DNA from: Pinus tabuliformis | Lineage: Eukaryota > Streptophyta > Pinopsida > Pinales > Pinaceae | Assembly (NCBI GenBank): GCA_031772625.1 | Contig: CM062816.1 | Coordinates: 826,008,556-826,072,555 of the forward strand | Reading direction: 5' to 3' | Length of the DNA stretch: 64,000 nucleotides | In this document: one piece after another, positions 1 through 12,815 of the stretch | Layout of the letters: the number at the start of each line of letters is the position of its first letter | How positions within the stretch are numbered: position 1 is the first letter of the stretch | Made by a program: the position numbers and the translations under genes | The notes under the pieces: generated by a model | What the model saw: only the letters and a program-made list of their open reading frames with translations | What the model was told of the DNA's origin: nothing | The model's database searches: none

Positions 1-375
1 AGTTCAAACATGCCTTGTGCTATGTTTCCAATGAGCATATTATGAGACAAGTCGAGCAATTCCAAATTCATACAATCTCCTAAGCTAAAAGGAATGCCTC
101 CTTATAACTGGTTATGATGAAGGATAAGTCTTCTTAGATGTTTAAGTGGTGCAAGGGAATTATGAATCTTTCTAGAAAAAATGTTTTTGTTGATATCAAA
201 GAGACCAAGTAGTTGTAATTGTTCAAGGTCACTGGGATACTTCATTCTAATTTATTTATTTGCCTAATACAATCTTTTAAATTGTAAAAGGTTTCTTAAT
301 GGTTGAATGATGCCACTTAATAAATTTCTACTTAAATTTAAAAAGATTAAGCTAGTAAAATTGCTTATACACATT
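1..375 (-). pseudogene. LRR receptor-like protein fragment (pseudogene, runs off left edge)
   Basis: On the minus strand one frame encodes successive plant extracellular leucine-rich repeats: NLSRNLLSGI near 320, LRRLILHHNQL near 130-100, and LELLDLSHNMLIGNI near 60-20. The spacing fits the LxxLxLxxNxLxGxIP consensus of LRR-RLK and LRR-RLP ectodomains, which act as plasma-membrane receptors in development or immunity. The same frame holds in-frame stops (TAA after HHNQL near 110, and two near 250-270), so this copy is dead. No transmembrane segment or kinase is visible because the 3' part lies beyond base 1. Above about 375 the sequence becomes AT-rich with no LRR pattern. The family assignment is strong; RLK versus RLP cannot be decided. 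Confidence 0.8.
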
Positions 376-499
376 CATCACCCTAAAAATTCCATAAACA
401 CTTGATTTTTGCAAACTAAAACTTTTAAAAATCTGTAAAATCATTTTATCTATTTTTTAAACTACCACTTTTACAAAATATCATAAAATATTTTAAATT

Positions 500-885
500 T
501 ACATCTTAAAAATAAGCAAAATTGGGTATTTCACATGCATCCCATCCCCGCATATTTTTTCTAGGGTATTTCACATGCATCCATCACCACAAATTTCTGT
601 GGACTTGACTAGCCATTTTCCCTTTCGTATTCCACACGGCAAAGACGAAAATAATGATGAAATCGGGAATGCTAACATTTTTCCTTTCGTCTCTCACGCT
701 CATCGTATTACTCATCTAAATCCCTTTGAAAACGAGTAGCAATCTTTTCATTTCTTAACGCTCATATTTCACACGGCAAACGTTAAAATGGTAAAGTCAA
801 CAACTTTAAGAATATTTTCGTTGAAAACGAGTCGCGGTTTTTTCGTTTCGTAATGCTCGTATTTCACACGGCAAAAATTAAAATA
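500..885. repeat. degenerate tandem repeats (CACACGGCAAA-bearing units)
   Basis: A phrase 'gggtatttcacatgcatcc' occurs twice (about 515 and 564). A longer unit containing GAAAACGAGT..ATTTCACACGGCAAA occurs near 728-800 and 822-890 (95-bp spacing), with a third decayed CCACACGGCAAA at 632. No ORF is shared by the units. It looks like an old minisatellite or a piece of a retroelement leader. Confidence 0.6.
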
Positions 886-1799
886 GCAAATTTATACTCA
901 TTTACTCATATTTTAAGATCTCTTAGGTTATATATTACTTTTAATCCTTTTATTTTTTTCAAATTGAGCCAACATGTAAATGTTAAATGTTATAAATATT
1001 TACCACACTACAAAATTACTCTAATAATTTTTTTTCATATATATAGACTTTTCTTTAAAATTGTTTTGTCAATAATAATGAATTAAAATCATTTTTTATC
1101 CTAGTAATTGTGATATTTAAAAAAAATACACTTTTATTTTCTCAATGATAATTGATTAAAATCATTTTTTATCGTAGAAATTGTGACATCTAGAAAAAAA
1201 TTACACTTTGAGTCTTGGCAAGTGAAGGAAATATTGTGTTATAAGAGATCACATGAGATGAGATGACATGCACATGCTCTATTTGTCATATGTATGCCCT
1301 CTTCATTTGAATATGTGCTAAAAAGGATATGCCTAATAGGCATAGTCATATAGGGAAAGAATTTTAATCCCTATTGATCAAAAGGTAGCTCCATCTATGA
1401 GGAACTCTATTTAGTTATTGTCGGAAAAATATTACAAGAAATAGCCAATGCTAAAAGTATGGCCTCCAATGCTTGAAAAATAGTAGTTACAAAGTTTGAC
1501 TCATAAAAATGTAGAGTTGGTGGTTTTGTTAGTGGTCCTACTCCCTCTACCTAGAAGAAGCCCTTATTGTTTGTGGATCTGATTAATATGATGTCGAACA
1601 AGTAAAAGAAAAAACCCCTCATAGGAGGATCTTCCATCAGTAGATTTGGACACCCAAGATGATTATGAGGAGTTAACAAAGGTGGAAAATTTTCATGCTG
1701 GGAAGATATCTTTCTTAGGAGTATGCCATTTGGAAAGAGGTTAAAAGATAAAAAATTTCGTGAATGTTTTTCATCTCAATATGGAGGAGGAGCTTCTAT

Positions 1800-2030
1800 G
1801 ATGGGGAAATATCATTGCAGTGAAGCAAGAAGTAGATTTTAGATATGGTATTAATATTATGTACTCATCAAATGAAGATGGGGAAATATCATTGCAATGA
1901 AGCAAGAAGTAGATTTCAGATATGGTATTAATATTATGTACTCATCAAATGAAGATGGGGAAATATCATTGCAATGAGGCAATAAGTAGATTTCAGATAT
2001 GGTATTAATATTATGTACTCATCAAATGAA
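1800..2030. repeat. 77-bp tandem repeat, three copies
   Basis: Units begin at 1800, 1877 and 1954 with GATGGGGAAATATCATTGCA and end in CATCAAATGAA. They differ by only a few substitutions, so the period is exactly 77 bp. The array lies in a decayed region just upstream of an LTR and has no conserved reading frame. Confidence 0.9.
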
Positions 2031-2253
2031 GATTATATTCTTGCTAGACTTAAAAAATACCATATGAAATCAACTAAGAAAAATAGAATAATAATGGAGG
2101 ATGAGGGAGTAGAATAAGTTATAGGCATATTAGATTAGTTCCCATGGTACTCCTAGAAGGAAATCTTATCTCTCTCAAGAGAATAAATAAGAAGATAGAG
2201 AAGTCTAGCTTAGAAAGAAAATGGCTATTCAAGGGGCCCTTAGAATAGAAACA

Positions 2254-2531
2254 TGTTAAGCCATAGACAAGCCCAATGTTAACCCTAAAATGCCTTATTA
2301 AGCCCTAGATATTGATTTATTGAATTTCTATTATTATACTATTATGTAGGCTAGAACCTTTCATTGCCTCTTTCATTGTAATTTTACCCTTTATCTCTTA
2401 TATCTATATATACGAAGGAGATGTAGTCCTAGGATCATCATATTTTTTATTTTACTTTATTCATTTTGAAAGGAGGTTCCACCCTCTGAGTGTAGTTTTC
2501 ACTTCTTATCATTTTTAAGGTGCATAGCTCA
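2254..2531 (+). mobile_element. LTR with adjacent tRNA-iMet-type primer-binding site
   Basis: The segment begins TGTTAAG and ends in CA at 2530-2531. It contains a TATA-like run (TATCTATATATACG, 2401-2414) and is followed after a few bases by TGGTATGAGAGC (2539-2550), a one-mismatch version of the plant tRNA-iMet primer site TGGTATCAGAGC. This is the expected end of a 5' LTR. No second LTR or recognisable gag-pol was found, so it may be a solo LTR plus leader or the remains of a decayed copia- or gypsy-type element. Confidence 0.6.
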
Positions 2532-2551
2532 TAATATTTGGTATGAGAGCT

Positions 2552-5500
2552 ATGATCCTAGGGTTTTTTTCTACTTCAATCAATATTTATTTTTTCGCTT
2601 CTAAAATGTTCTTTTAGAAGCTTCAAACAACAAAATCTTGAGAAGATTGAGGAGCGATAGTGAAGCACATCTAGCCAAAATTTTAAGTTTTTATTTGTTA
2701 TACTTTCAAAGATGAACCTTATGGAATAAGGGTTTGTGAATGTTTTTGAAATCGATTTCAAACAAGCCATCTTGGAATTTTCACTATAAATGTTTTTTCT
2801 TGGAACATTCAGATTAGAAAATATTTTGGATATAGAGGAGAGATATCACGGTGTAGACAATAAGAATTTTGATACTCTGTTTTGTTATACTTTTAGAGAT
2901 ATAACCTATCAAAATTAAGGCATATTGATCTAAATTGGATCATTATATTGCTTTTCATCCATATCGATGCATTTAGAGTGGAAAAGGCGGAGGAATCATC
3001 TCACAAGACCGTTTTTATTGGTAGGACCCAGTTTCGGGAAACAGGGTCTGAAACCTTCCGGGAGTGTTTTGAGGCATCAAACGATGTTTTTTTGGGGTAA
3101 AACTTTGCCACTTTAGCGTTTCATCTTTTCATGCAATTCTACACAGAGACCTTTCCAACGACATAAGAAGCATGTTAATTAGAGTCCGTATTCAAAATTT
3201 ATGAAACTTAGAAGTTGGCCTTCCTGTTTTCACAACTATAGTTCAAGAGGATGCCGCGTCACCCCCCATTATTCATGGAAAATGGGATAGCCAGGTGTTT
3301 GTAATGTAAAATACTCTAGAAGAGTCTATTTTGTAACTCTAGTTAAGAGTTGATGTACTCAAAATTAACCACTAGTCAGCTATCAGGCTATGTTATTACT
3401 AGGCCCCTAGGAGGAAGAGGCATTCCATTCTTTCGAGAGAATTTGGTTCCATAGCTGAGTAAAGATAGCCAGGAGAGATAGGAGGTAGGGAACACAGAGA
3501 TGATATGTGCACTGTAGCAGCCCATGGGCCACAAACATTACTTCTTTGTACCTGCAACTATACTTATAGACAGATAAAGAGAGTGAAGCAGCCTCACCTT
3601 CCAGTTGGGTTTTCTCCCGAAAGGGTTTCCCAAAGAGAATATCTTGTGTCTTATGTGTGTGTGAGATTATTTTTTCGTTCTCTACTTTTCTGCATAATTT
3701 CCATTCGCATGAATGCATTAACTACAATAAAATCTACAGATCTAGAATTCAAATAAAGTTGTAATAGTGTAAAAATACAATATTTTAATATATTATTATC
3801 AGATTTGTTGTGACGAACTATCAAGTGGAATATCCACGGTAGTTTACGGATCACATATTCTTGGTCCAAAAATAATTTTTTAAACTATTCATCTTGTTAG
3901 ATTCACTATAACATTGTCTTAGAGAAGTTTCAGAATGTGAATTATTAGGGATATAAAAAGACATACTAAAGTAGCTTGAGTAAAAATTTCATAATCATAT
4001 TTGAAAAATTGAAAACATGGCACATTGTACAAGTTCACTCTTGGGAAGAGGAAAAAAATCAACAAGTTTTGGGAAAGTCATCATAACTTCAACTTGGCAC
4101 ATCAAATCTTTATCAAACCTATTAAATTGTTGAGAAAACATATCAAAGTACTACACATTGTAATTTTAGACTCAGAAGGAATCAAATTTCATATTTTTGT
4201 CAAGAACAGATTATCCATCCAAACAATCTTCAAATCAGGGCTTGAAAAATATGTAACTTACAATTCGTATAACTTTTGATTATTGGTTATTGAAAATTTG
4301 TGATAAAGAGGAGAATTATTTTTTTCTTATATGGAAAATAGGTATATAAGAAATATTATTTGTACTTCTTAGAAAAACCCAAACATGAAATCTAAAGAAA
4401 GTGAAGACTTAGAATACAAGTTCTCCCAATTAAAGAATAATGTTGATGAAATGAATGGTAGTATGTTGAAACAAGAGGATTTATCATTTTTTTAGGAAAA
4501 CATTAAAAGGGATGGTGGATGAAATGGAAAAGTGTTATGACCCCAATGGGGGCATATATTGGGTTAAATGTATATCGTATGACCCAAAGTGGGGTGGAAG
4601 GTGTTGGACATTTGAGTGTGTATGGATGGCTATGTAAGTGTTGGAGTTGATGTCAAACAAGGGTCATCATGATGATTGGGTGTTTGGGACTAATCCCATG
4701 GTTGTTACAGTGCTCTCTAGAGAATGACCACAGTAGCGGGCTTATTTGAAAAGCCATAAAATGATGACTAATGTGTTGATTAGGATGGAATCCCATGTTA
4801 ACTACAGGCTTCATGTAGAGAATCATCATAGTAGCAGGCTTACTGGAGAAGCCATAAAATGATGACTATGATGATTGGAAGTTCAGTATTCCAGACACAA
4901 GAAGAAGTGTCAAGTAGAAAAAAGTGGCAGAGAGTTTGCGACCATTTTATAGGCAAAAGAAGGACTCAAAGCCTACATCAGACCCTCCCCATTGGAAAGT
5001 GTTATAAACAAGCTTTCCAATGATACTTGTAAGTCGAAAAATGAACTCCGGGATAAAAAGTTATGGCCTGCTGAATTTCAGGCATTTGAAGCCTTAGGAA
5101 GGACCAACATATCGGCATATCGACGATCAAAAGATTGTAATATTGTCATATCAGCAATCAGTAGATCGACACATCGGCATATCGACGATTGAATATCAGC
5201 ACATCAACTGTATCAGAGGTTGGAATAAATTGAAACCCCAGAGATTGGAGAATCAAAACTTCTTAAACTAAGTACAGCACATAAAGTTGTGATATCAGTT
5301 AGTGCTAATAAGCCTTTTAGAGTGCCAAGAAATGCCAAAAGAAGAATAACAAAGGATTTATGTGTGAAACCAAGGTTGATGGGTCCTCTTCTCTCTACTC
5401 TAGCCAGACACATGGCAACATCTGAGTGGCCCTGATAAGGACACATGGCAACATATGATTAGCTCCGATAAGATATAGTGACAGCTGAAGTCATCATTAC

Positions 5501-5631
5501 ATGGCAGTATGAGAGGACACGTGGTAGGAATTTTTAACTGTATTGGGTAGGGTAATGGGCGAGAACCAAGTGACACGTGTCACCTCCAAGGAGTTTCCAC
5601 GTGGAGGAGATGACATAATATCAGAGCTCGG
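2552..5631. other. no gene recognised; decayed interspersed DNA
   Basis: Only short ORFs without family signals are present. An imperfect duplication of about 105 bp is visible: AGAGAATGACCACAGTAGCGG..GCCATAAAATGATGACT near 4722 recurs near 4827. ATCGGCATATCGACGAT recurs at about 5111 and 5173. A short hairpin (ACCCAGTTTC/GAAACAGGGT) lies at 3027-3047. The stretch ends at the 5' LTR of the Tat-like element. Confidence 0.5.
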
Positions 5632-6730
5632 TGTTACACAGAATTTTGTCACTATCCATGTACTCCACATTCCATCATCCTGGAGGACCTCTACATTGAA
5701 TCCTACATGCTTTCCCATCATGAAGAAACTCCCATCATGTCCCTCTTCGTGAACAGAACAATTCCCTTTTGCATCATTTCCCAAAAATCTTCCTTTTACC
5801 CCAGTTTACAAGACTGATGCTAATGACCTGTGTCCTCCTCGCGCCGATATGTAGAGATTAAAACTATCACTAGCGCCGATCAGAGCAACTGAGCCCTTTT
5901 TCAGTTGTGTCGATCCTCCTTTGGCAAGTTTTTTAAATATGGAGTCAAAGCTTCTAGGTCTAGAAACTTCGTAACAAAAGTCTGGTAAATGGTTAAGCCA
6001 GATGGAGCCGAGGAAGTCAGTTTGGGATCCCTTCCCCTATTATGATGGAACTAACCCAAGAGATAAGGCCTTCTCCCATGATAAGAGGAACCATCTCCCC
6101 TCCATCCAAGCTATATAAACCTCTCTTTTTCCCAAGCACAAGCTAGTTTTGAGTTTCTGTTTTGGAGTTTTTGGAGTGTAAAGTTTCAACAAGACATCTA
6201 TAGCTTGTAGCTCTCTAGTTTATGTTTGAGGGAGAATTGTGTGTTTGGTTTGGTTTGAAGACTAAAGGGAAGAGCCTTAAAACTTCCATTGTTGGGGCTA
6301 TCCATGAGATGCTAGCACAAGTGTGTGGGAACCTGGATATGTCGGAGGAGAACAACAACGTCAAGGCATTGGTTGTAATCTTTTTCTAAACTTATATGAA
6401 TACAACTATTGATTGATTTCCTACATGAAGTGTTATATTACATCTTTATGGCTTAATGTTCCTTGACCTATTAAGTAGGTTGAGTGCGATTTGTATGTTG
6501 TCACGTTTGTTGTTGTTTACTTGTTTCAGGTATTCGAAGAAAGGAAACGAAAGATAGCTGGAGTAAGGAAGAAAGATCATCACCAAGCGGAATAGCGTAC
6601 TAAGAGGTAGGCCCTCTTATTTGATTCTAGCTTAAGGAGATTTTCCATAGATTGTTTTTTTGTGGCTAGACCCGCTCTCTCGGGCTAGAGGAATTGTTTG
6701 TGTCCACACTTAGAATTTACTTGCACCGCA
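5632..6730 (+). repeat. 5' LTR of Tat-like element
   Basis: The 1.1-kb repeat is matched along its length by 17893-18989. It begins TGTTACACAG and ends TTGCACCGCA. A TATA box (CTATATAAAC, 6111-6120) lies mid-LTR and is conserved in the other copy. It marks the probable U3/R boundary, with transcription expected about 30 bases downstream. Confidence 0.9.
6111..6120 (+). promoter_or_regulatory. LTR TATA box
   Basis: CTATATAAAC is preceded by CTCCATCCAAG and followed by CTCTCTTTTTCC. The same block sits at about 18372 in the 3' LTR. The position, roughly 480 bp into an LTR of about 1.1 kb, fits a Pol II core promoter. Confidence 0.6.
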
Positions 6731-6733
6731 AAT

Positions 6734-6751
6734 TGGTGACTCTGCTGGGGA
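6734..6751 (+). other. primer-binding site of Tat-like element
   Basis: TGGTGACTCTGCTGGGGA starts three bases after the LTR terminal CA. It has the TGG start (complement of tRNA CCA) and resembles the TGGCGACTCNGCTGGGGA sites of plant Tat/Ogre elements, reported as tRNA-Arg-primed. The tRNA identity is from general knowledge and was not checked here. Confidence 0.7.
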
Positions 6752-8547
6752 GGACAATCCTTCTGTTTGATTGATTATCATTTTACGGTTTTGTATGAAC
6801 TTTTCTAGTATCACCATTTCCCTTTAGTTTTCTCTGTTTTGCCTATTTTACTGCTCCGGGTCTGAAATTTATAGTGGCAAGTCTGGTTTTAGCCTTTGAA
6901 ATTTTTTTATTTTTCCTTGCATGCTCGGTCAACGCATTTATTTTCCTGACAGTCGCGCCGATCAGCGCGAGTTTCTCAAAAACAGTCGCGTCGACCCCCT
7001 TCTGGCGCTTTTTGTCAGTCAGGCAGTCGCGTCAATGCCTGTAGGTGAAGATTAGGGTTTACCCTAGATCTCAACCAGTGTGTCTTTCTCTCTTGATTTT
7101 TTCCTTTTAGCTTGTTTTGACTATGTTCTCCGAGACTGGAAAGCTTCATTTGGCTTGGTTTATGAGCTCGTTGGTCCACCTTCTTTTCACTTGATTTCTT
7201 GAGTCCTTGGATGGTTTGTGGCCCTAGGACATCTAGGTCATCATCCATTCAGCTGATTGTGTGCTCAGTGAGTTAATTCGTTGGTGAATTTACTCCTTGC
7301 ATTTCGTTTTTAGTCTTTTTATTGCTTTAATCTCCCTTAATCAAGTTTGAAAAGTTTCATTTGTTGCTTAAGCGTCTATTTTCGGGATAGATCACATTTC
7401 TTGTCTTGTTTTTCATAGAGTCATTGCGTCATTAGTTCGAAAGAAATTTTCTTTTGTGCTTTTCATTTGCTAGAGGAATTGTTTGTTTTGACAATTTTTC
7501 AGTGAAGTGTTTATGAAAGAATGATTTTGTCATTTCATGAAAAAATACATAATTCTAGTTTGCTAAATCAATATGTTACGTTAGTAAGCATCATTGAAGA
7601 CTAGATTTGCATCATCATTTGCATTTGAAAAGAAAAATAATTCTCTTTACTTTTGAAAGGACTGCTTGAAGTGCACTTTCTAGGAAAATAGGAATTGGAA
7701 AGAGTTTTTCATTATTTTGTTTTCGAATAGTGAAATAGTGAAAAAGTCATTTTGCTTTCAGTTGCTTGTTTGTTTGCATTTTATTGTGTTTTCTACTCTC
7801 TCTAGTGTAAACAATTCATCGAATTGAAAGAGTCTTGTCTCATTTCGCCGCATATAGGAATTTTTTGAGTCACATTGCTAAGACCTAAAAACCGAGACAT
7901 AATTTCAAGATAAACTTTAAAATAAACTCAATTAACCTAAGGCGCATTTGAAACATAATGATCACATATAGAAGGTCTAGGCTAGAGACGTGTTTTGGCA
8001 TCTTTAAACCTAGCAGCTATCGCTCGCTTCGACACTAGACAATGCTAGTACAGGCTTGTGCTCTCCGTACCATCGTGTATATAAAGGGAGACCCCACTAG
8101 GTTGCAATCCTTTATCCATAGGATGCCGAGTATGCTACCTTGTAAACGTGATACACCGAACACAACATTCAGGGAGATTTCCTGCCTGTACTTCTTGGTT
8201 CGCCGGGAGGTATTCTACAGTTCACAATTACCTGGTAATCCTTTTTACCTAGATCATCTTGAGTAGTCATTTGATCTTTTTGACTCCTTAAACTTAAAAT
8301 ATCATCCGAGTGCTTTTCCTTTCGATCTCATTTCAAACCGAAAGTGATAGAGTCATCTTTGCTTCTTTCTTGACTCTTAAAACATGAAAGAGCACCAGTT
8401 TGTTTATGCATCTTAAAATATTGTGGTCCATGGTCTCATAACATTCATGTTAGTCTTTTCTAGACCAAATTGTGATTATTCCTTTTAAATACATTTTAAA
8501 GCCTTGGAATCTATCTCTCTCTTCCTGTTATTTGAGACGAAGACATC
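6752..8547 (+). other. untranslated leader of the Tat-like element
   Basis: No coding block is seen between primer site and gag. CAGTCGCG recurs three times at 6952-7035. T-rich stretches containing 'ttttgactc..taaa' (about 8275) recur in the 3' internal region at 16200-16640, so the two untranslated flanks share sequence style. Long leaders are usual in Tat/Ogre-type elements. Confidence 0.6.
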
Positions 8548-11500
8548 GTGGCTGAACCATCAGGTTCGCCTAGTTCCTCTTCCTCTCCTCTATCTAAAAG
8601 ATTATCTGAGGAGCCATTTGCTGAATTACTGCAGCCTTGAGGACCAAGGTCTTGAAATTGGAATTTTTCTAAGCATTCAACCTTTTTCATCATGTCCTCC
8701 ACCTCCCTCAGATACTGGGTCACTTTTTGACGTTGGCCTGGAATCTCCGGATAATCCTATCCAGACTCGCGAGAGTCCGCCGACTGCTAAAGGTCAGCTT
8801 GGACTGGTTGTTTATCTTCCGAATCCTTTGTTCGATCCTGTTGTGATATCACTGTAGCGTCCGTACAGTCCGTACGATCAGCCAGGTATTCCTTTGGAAT
8901 TATCCCCTTGAACATCTTCAGTCATTCGTCATCGTTTATTTCCACCCATGGAATCAGAGGGTGAAATCCCAGTCTCCTCTTTGGGTCACTCAGAGGTTTC
9001 CACTCCACACACCGTCTAAGAGGAGGAATATCCTTTTCCTCTTGAAGGTTTCCCCTACACGGGAACCATTCCAACCAGTGTCCATCCTAAGTTACCACCC
9101 AATTACGTGACTTTAGCTCAATTGGTTTCAGGTATGCCTAGTGCCTCATTACTTTATCATAACCCCATCTAGTCATCTGGTGCTAGACCTACCTCGGGTC
9201 CATTCATCCAGAACCCGACCTCCCAACCAATTGTGCATTCTTCAGTTACTTCAGTTCCAATGCAACCCACCGTTCCGAATCCTCTTGTCTCATCGGTCCA
9301 AGTCACCCGTCTAGTCCAACTAATGGCCTCGAGTCATGTGTTTGTTAGTTCTTCGATACCTCCAGCAAGTGGACAAGCTGTGCCACCACATGGGGGGTAG
9401 AATCTAAATGTTTCTATGATTTCTGGCCCAACCAATGTGAGTGGCTGACAAGCTCACATGGTTGGGATGAACCAGCCCTCTTCTGGTGCCATTCAAAACC
9501 CTGCTGGTCTTGCTGGATCAATCAATGTCCAATACCAACAGGTTCAAAATCCTGTTGGTCCATCTGGGTCAAGCAACATCCAATATCAACAGCCTTATGG
9601 GGCTCAGGTTTAGTACTAAACTCCTTATGTTCCATATGATTCCCAAGGAATGGTCAATCCGCCTTACGTCCTTTAGCCTGGAAAGTATGTTCATCCTGGT
9701 CCATCCGCCAATCCTGGTGGCTATGGCAAGATACAGTTCGAAAATTTTCAAGGTGTCACTCTGGGAACTGTTCAAGTACCCTTGCAGCAACAAGGGCAAC
9801 CTTTATTGCAGCAAGGGCCATCCATGTAGCAGCAAGGGCAAATAGTGCCGCAGTAAGGACAACTACAACAGCCGCAGGGGAAACCCTTGCAACAGTTGCA
9901 GCAAACCATGCAGCCACAAATGCAGTATGTTCAAAAAACCTCCCAACCTATGTCTTCGCAAGGCCAGCCTCTATAGCCGCAAGGACAGCCTTTGCAGCCG
10001 CAAGGTCAGCCCTTGCAGCAATAAGGCCAACCCGAGCAACAACAACCCTTATACTCATATCAACAGGGTCAACCTTTGTAGGGACAAGGTCAGGGTCAAG
10101 TCTTGCAACAGCAGGCCCCAAATCCTAATGTCCAAGGGCAATAGGTCCAAAATCCTTATGTCCAAGGACAGTAAGTGCAAAATCCTTATGTCCAAGGGTA
10201 GCAGGTCTTAAACCCTTATGTCTAGGGGCAACAGGTTCAAAACCCGTATGTCCAAGGATAGCAGGTGCAACATCCATATGTCCAAGGTCTAGAGGCTCAA
10301 TAACCTTTTAACCTGTATGTTGCTTATCAACAACCTATGGCTGGACAATTTCAAGGCTTTCAAGGTCAAAATCCTCCCTACGGGCAAGGTAACCTATAGT
10401 GGGGATAAAATCAAATGCCATATGGACAAAACCCTCCACTATGGGGACAAAATCCTTACCAGCAGGGATGGGCTCCTCCGGTTGGACCCACTTATCTGCC
10501 TCCAATTCCTTTCAATACTTAATTGTCGTTCTTGGCTACACTAGAGTTTCCAGATGTGTCTCAACTCACGAATGATCTGATTCTTCATTCGCCATATTGG
10601 CCTTCAGTCTGTTCCAAGATCCCAAGCGATTTTTTGAAGTTTGAAGGAGAAGCGAAAGAGGATCCACAAGCCCATGTGATGACATATCACCTGTGGTACT
10701 CGAATTCCTACGTTGATGATTCCATTTGTCTTCGGCTTTTCCAATGAACTCTCACTGGTGCTGCATCAAAGTGGTATATCGAGCTGCCTCGAAATACCTA
10801 TCACGACTTTAACACTCTTGTCATGGCCTTTCTCACACATTTCCAATTTCTGGTTCGCTATGAAACTGGCACCCATCTGCTAACATCGCTTAAGCAAGAC
10901 ACTACGACCCACATCTCTAATCATATTCATGAATGGAGACATAGGCGTAGATTGCTGAGACATTGCTATGGGAGGATGTGTCACTGAGGAACAAACCATC
11001 GCGCGTGCCCAGTACCTAGACCTCGTCTATTCACAATCTTGCACATTATATGATGTGTAACCCGATGCGCCTAGACCATCATCTGATCTGACAACATCTA
11101 AGTCTCCTACTACACCTCCTATTGATGGAGTAATTGGTTTAGTGACTTAGACCCGTGCAAAATCTTCTTCCAAACAAAAGTCGGTCTCCAACACTACTTC
11201 CAATGGGTCTTCTCGTAATCCACCTAGCCCTGGTAAAACCTCAGAGGTCCACGTTGTTCAGTCTACCACAGTGGACAAATCCTCTAAAGGTAAGAAGAAG
11301 GGCAAAGGAAAGGGTAAAGTTGATGCCCCAAAACAGGGTCCTCCCAAGTCATCTGCTGGTGATGCTTCTCAACAGAAGCCCAAGTATCCATGCCTCATCT
11401 ATGAGGAGGATCACTATACTAAGGATTGTCCCAGATGGTTCGAAGTTAGTCGTTTGCTCAAAGGTACCCCAGCTATCCTGAAAGAGCCCTTTCCATCTCA

Positions 11501-11717
11501 ACAGACCCAAATGGTAGACCAGCCTCAATCATCCGCTTCCTCAGGTTTACAAGTGTTCATGATGAGTACACCAATTAATGTGGCTACCAGGTCAAAAGAT
11601 TATCAAACTCCTACCTCGACAGCAGGGAAAGAGAAAGAAGGTGCCCCTTCTTCTTCTACCCTGTCAAGTTCTGGTCCTCTCCATATAGAGCTACCTAATC
11701 CTGATTTCGCCATTTGA
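8548..11717 (+). pseudogene. gag of Tat-like element (broken)
   Basis: Gag is the structural protein that forms the particle and packages the RNA. The likely start is 8548, where GTG-GCT-GAA-CCA replaces an expected ATG (AEPSGSP.. follows). A Ser/Pro-rich N-terminus leads to a Gln/Pro region (about 9480-10300) with a 30-bp/10-residue repeat (QVQNPYVQGQ). The conserved gag core lies at 10523-10960 (FLKFEGEAKEDP, then LTGAASKWYIELP). The zinc knuckle at about 11386-11430 reads CLIYEEDHYTKDCP, with Tyr where the second Cys is expected. There are many frameshifts, and most in-frame stops in the Gln-rich part fall at Gln positions. A Lys-rich basic stretch (KGKKKGKGKGK) precedes the knuckle, consistent with RNA binding. 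Confidence 0.8.
10111..10290 (+). repeat. 30-bp coding tandem repeat in gag
   Basis: Six units with exact 30-bp spacing: the AATCCTTATG-type core falls at 10121, 10151, 10181, 10211, 10241 and 10271. They encode a decapeptide close to QVQNPYVQGQ. Several CAG or CAA codons are now TAG or TAA. The constant period without indels shows the array stayed in frame before inactivation. Confidence 0.9.
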
Positions 11718-11870
11718 CCACCTTCTCGAGGTGTGCTGAGAAAGTCCTCGTATAATCCAAATGCTCGAGCCGCTCAACATTATAACATTGTTGAGGATAT
11801 AGCTCAAGCACCATCAGCTATGTCTGCTCTCGAGGTCCTTCAAAGCTGTCCTTCTTAGCAGAAATCATTA

Positions 11871-12815
11871 TTGTCGGCTTTTGGGGGTATTGATCCAACT
11901 AATTCCAATCTTATCTATTTTGACCTGGAAAACCACGTTCCACGTTTGCCTCATCAAATTGTCTTTCTCATTCAGGTAATCATAAATGAGAAAACCATTC
12001 ATAGGACCGTCAAAGATGAAGGTGCTTCTACCTGCATCATGTCTGTCACTCGTTGGAAGGCAATTGGTTCTCCTACTTTGAACTAGTCCCCTAACACTTT
12101 GGAAGCTTTTGATGGGTGTGATTCGTGACCATTCAGTGTCTTACCCAACCTTGCCATTACTTTGGAGGGCAAGACAGTACACGTCAAAGTAGAGATTGTT
12201 GACGCTAATCTCAATTATAATCTTCTGCTCGGAAGGAGTTGGACCCATGCCATGCATGTTGTAGCCTCCTCCCTTTTCTGCGTGATTCATTTTCCCCATC
12301 AAGGGAAGATAGTCACAGTTGACCAACTATCCTTCTTTTCCTCTTCCTCCTCAGATGGAAATGTTTCGTATGTGAAGCACACCAGTGCCCCTTATGAGAG
12401 TGTGGGGGCAAGGCTTTTTAAAGATCCTGCTTTGATGGGAATTTTTCTGCTCCCACCTCCTCATGTTGCCTCTGTCAACATGATCTTAGTCAAATCTGAT
12501 CCTTGGGTCATTCCTTCACCGGATCTTGTCGATACATGGAGCGAGGTTATGCCGCTAAGTCCTGCCGAAATCAATTACATGGAAATTGTTTCAGCTTCAC
12601 CTTCGGTGTCCTCTGATCATCCTGTTTCGAGTACATCTCTCGACATGTATTTTCTTGAGAGGTTCTCTTTTGCACTGCCTATTGACATGTTAGTTGATCT
12701 TGATATTGTCAAGATCTTTCAACTGGAGGCACCTTTACCTCCTCATAGGTTCAGGTTTCTTTCCCTCCCCGAGTTTTTACCGATTTCCCATTATTGCAAT
12801 GGGGTTGTCATCTGA
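11871..12815 (+). pseudogene. aspartic protease domain of Tat-like element (broken)
   Basis: Retroelement protease cleaves the polyprotein. The active-site region reads VKDEGASTCIMS (about 12006-12045), a D-[ST]-G type motif in which Glu takes the Ser/Thr place. Downstream comes the conserved flap and C-terminal block VDANLNYNLLLGRSW (about 12200-12243), typical of plant Tat-type proteases. Stops interrupt at 12084 and near 12127, and the frame is then open to 12815. The region after 12350 (Ser-rich, then LPPPHVASVN) is probably linker. The altered catalytic triad plus the stops make it inactive. Confidence 0.75.

Noticed and set aside
8504..8857. 117-codon ORF starting MESISLFLLF
   Set aside because: It overlaps the gag start in another frame and shows no motif; the gag frame beginning AEPSGSP at 8548 fits the element better.
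12141..12326. minus-strand ORF across the protease domain
   Set aside because: It is a shadow of the plus-strand protease coding sequence.
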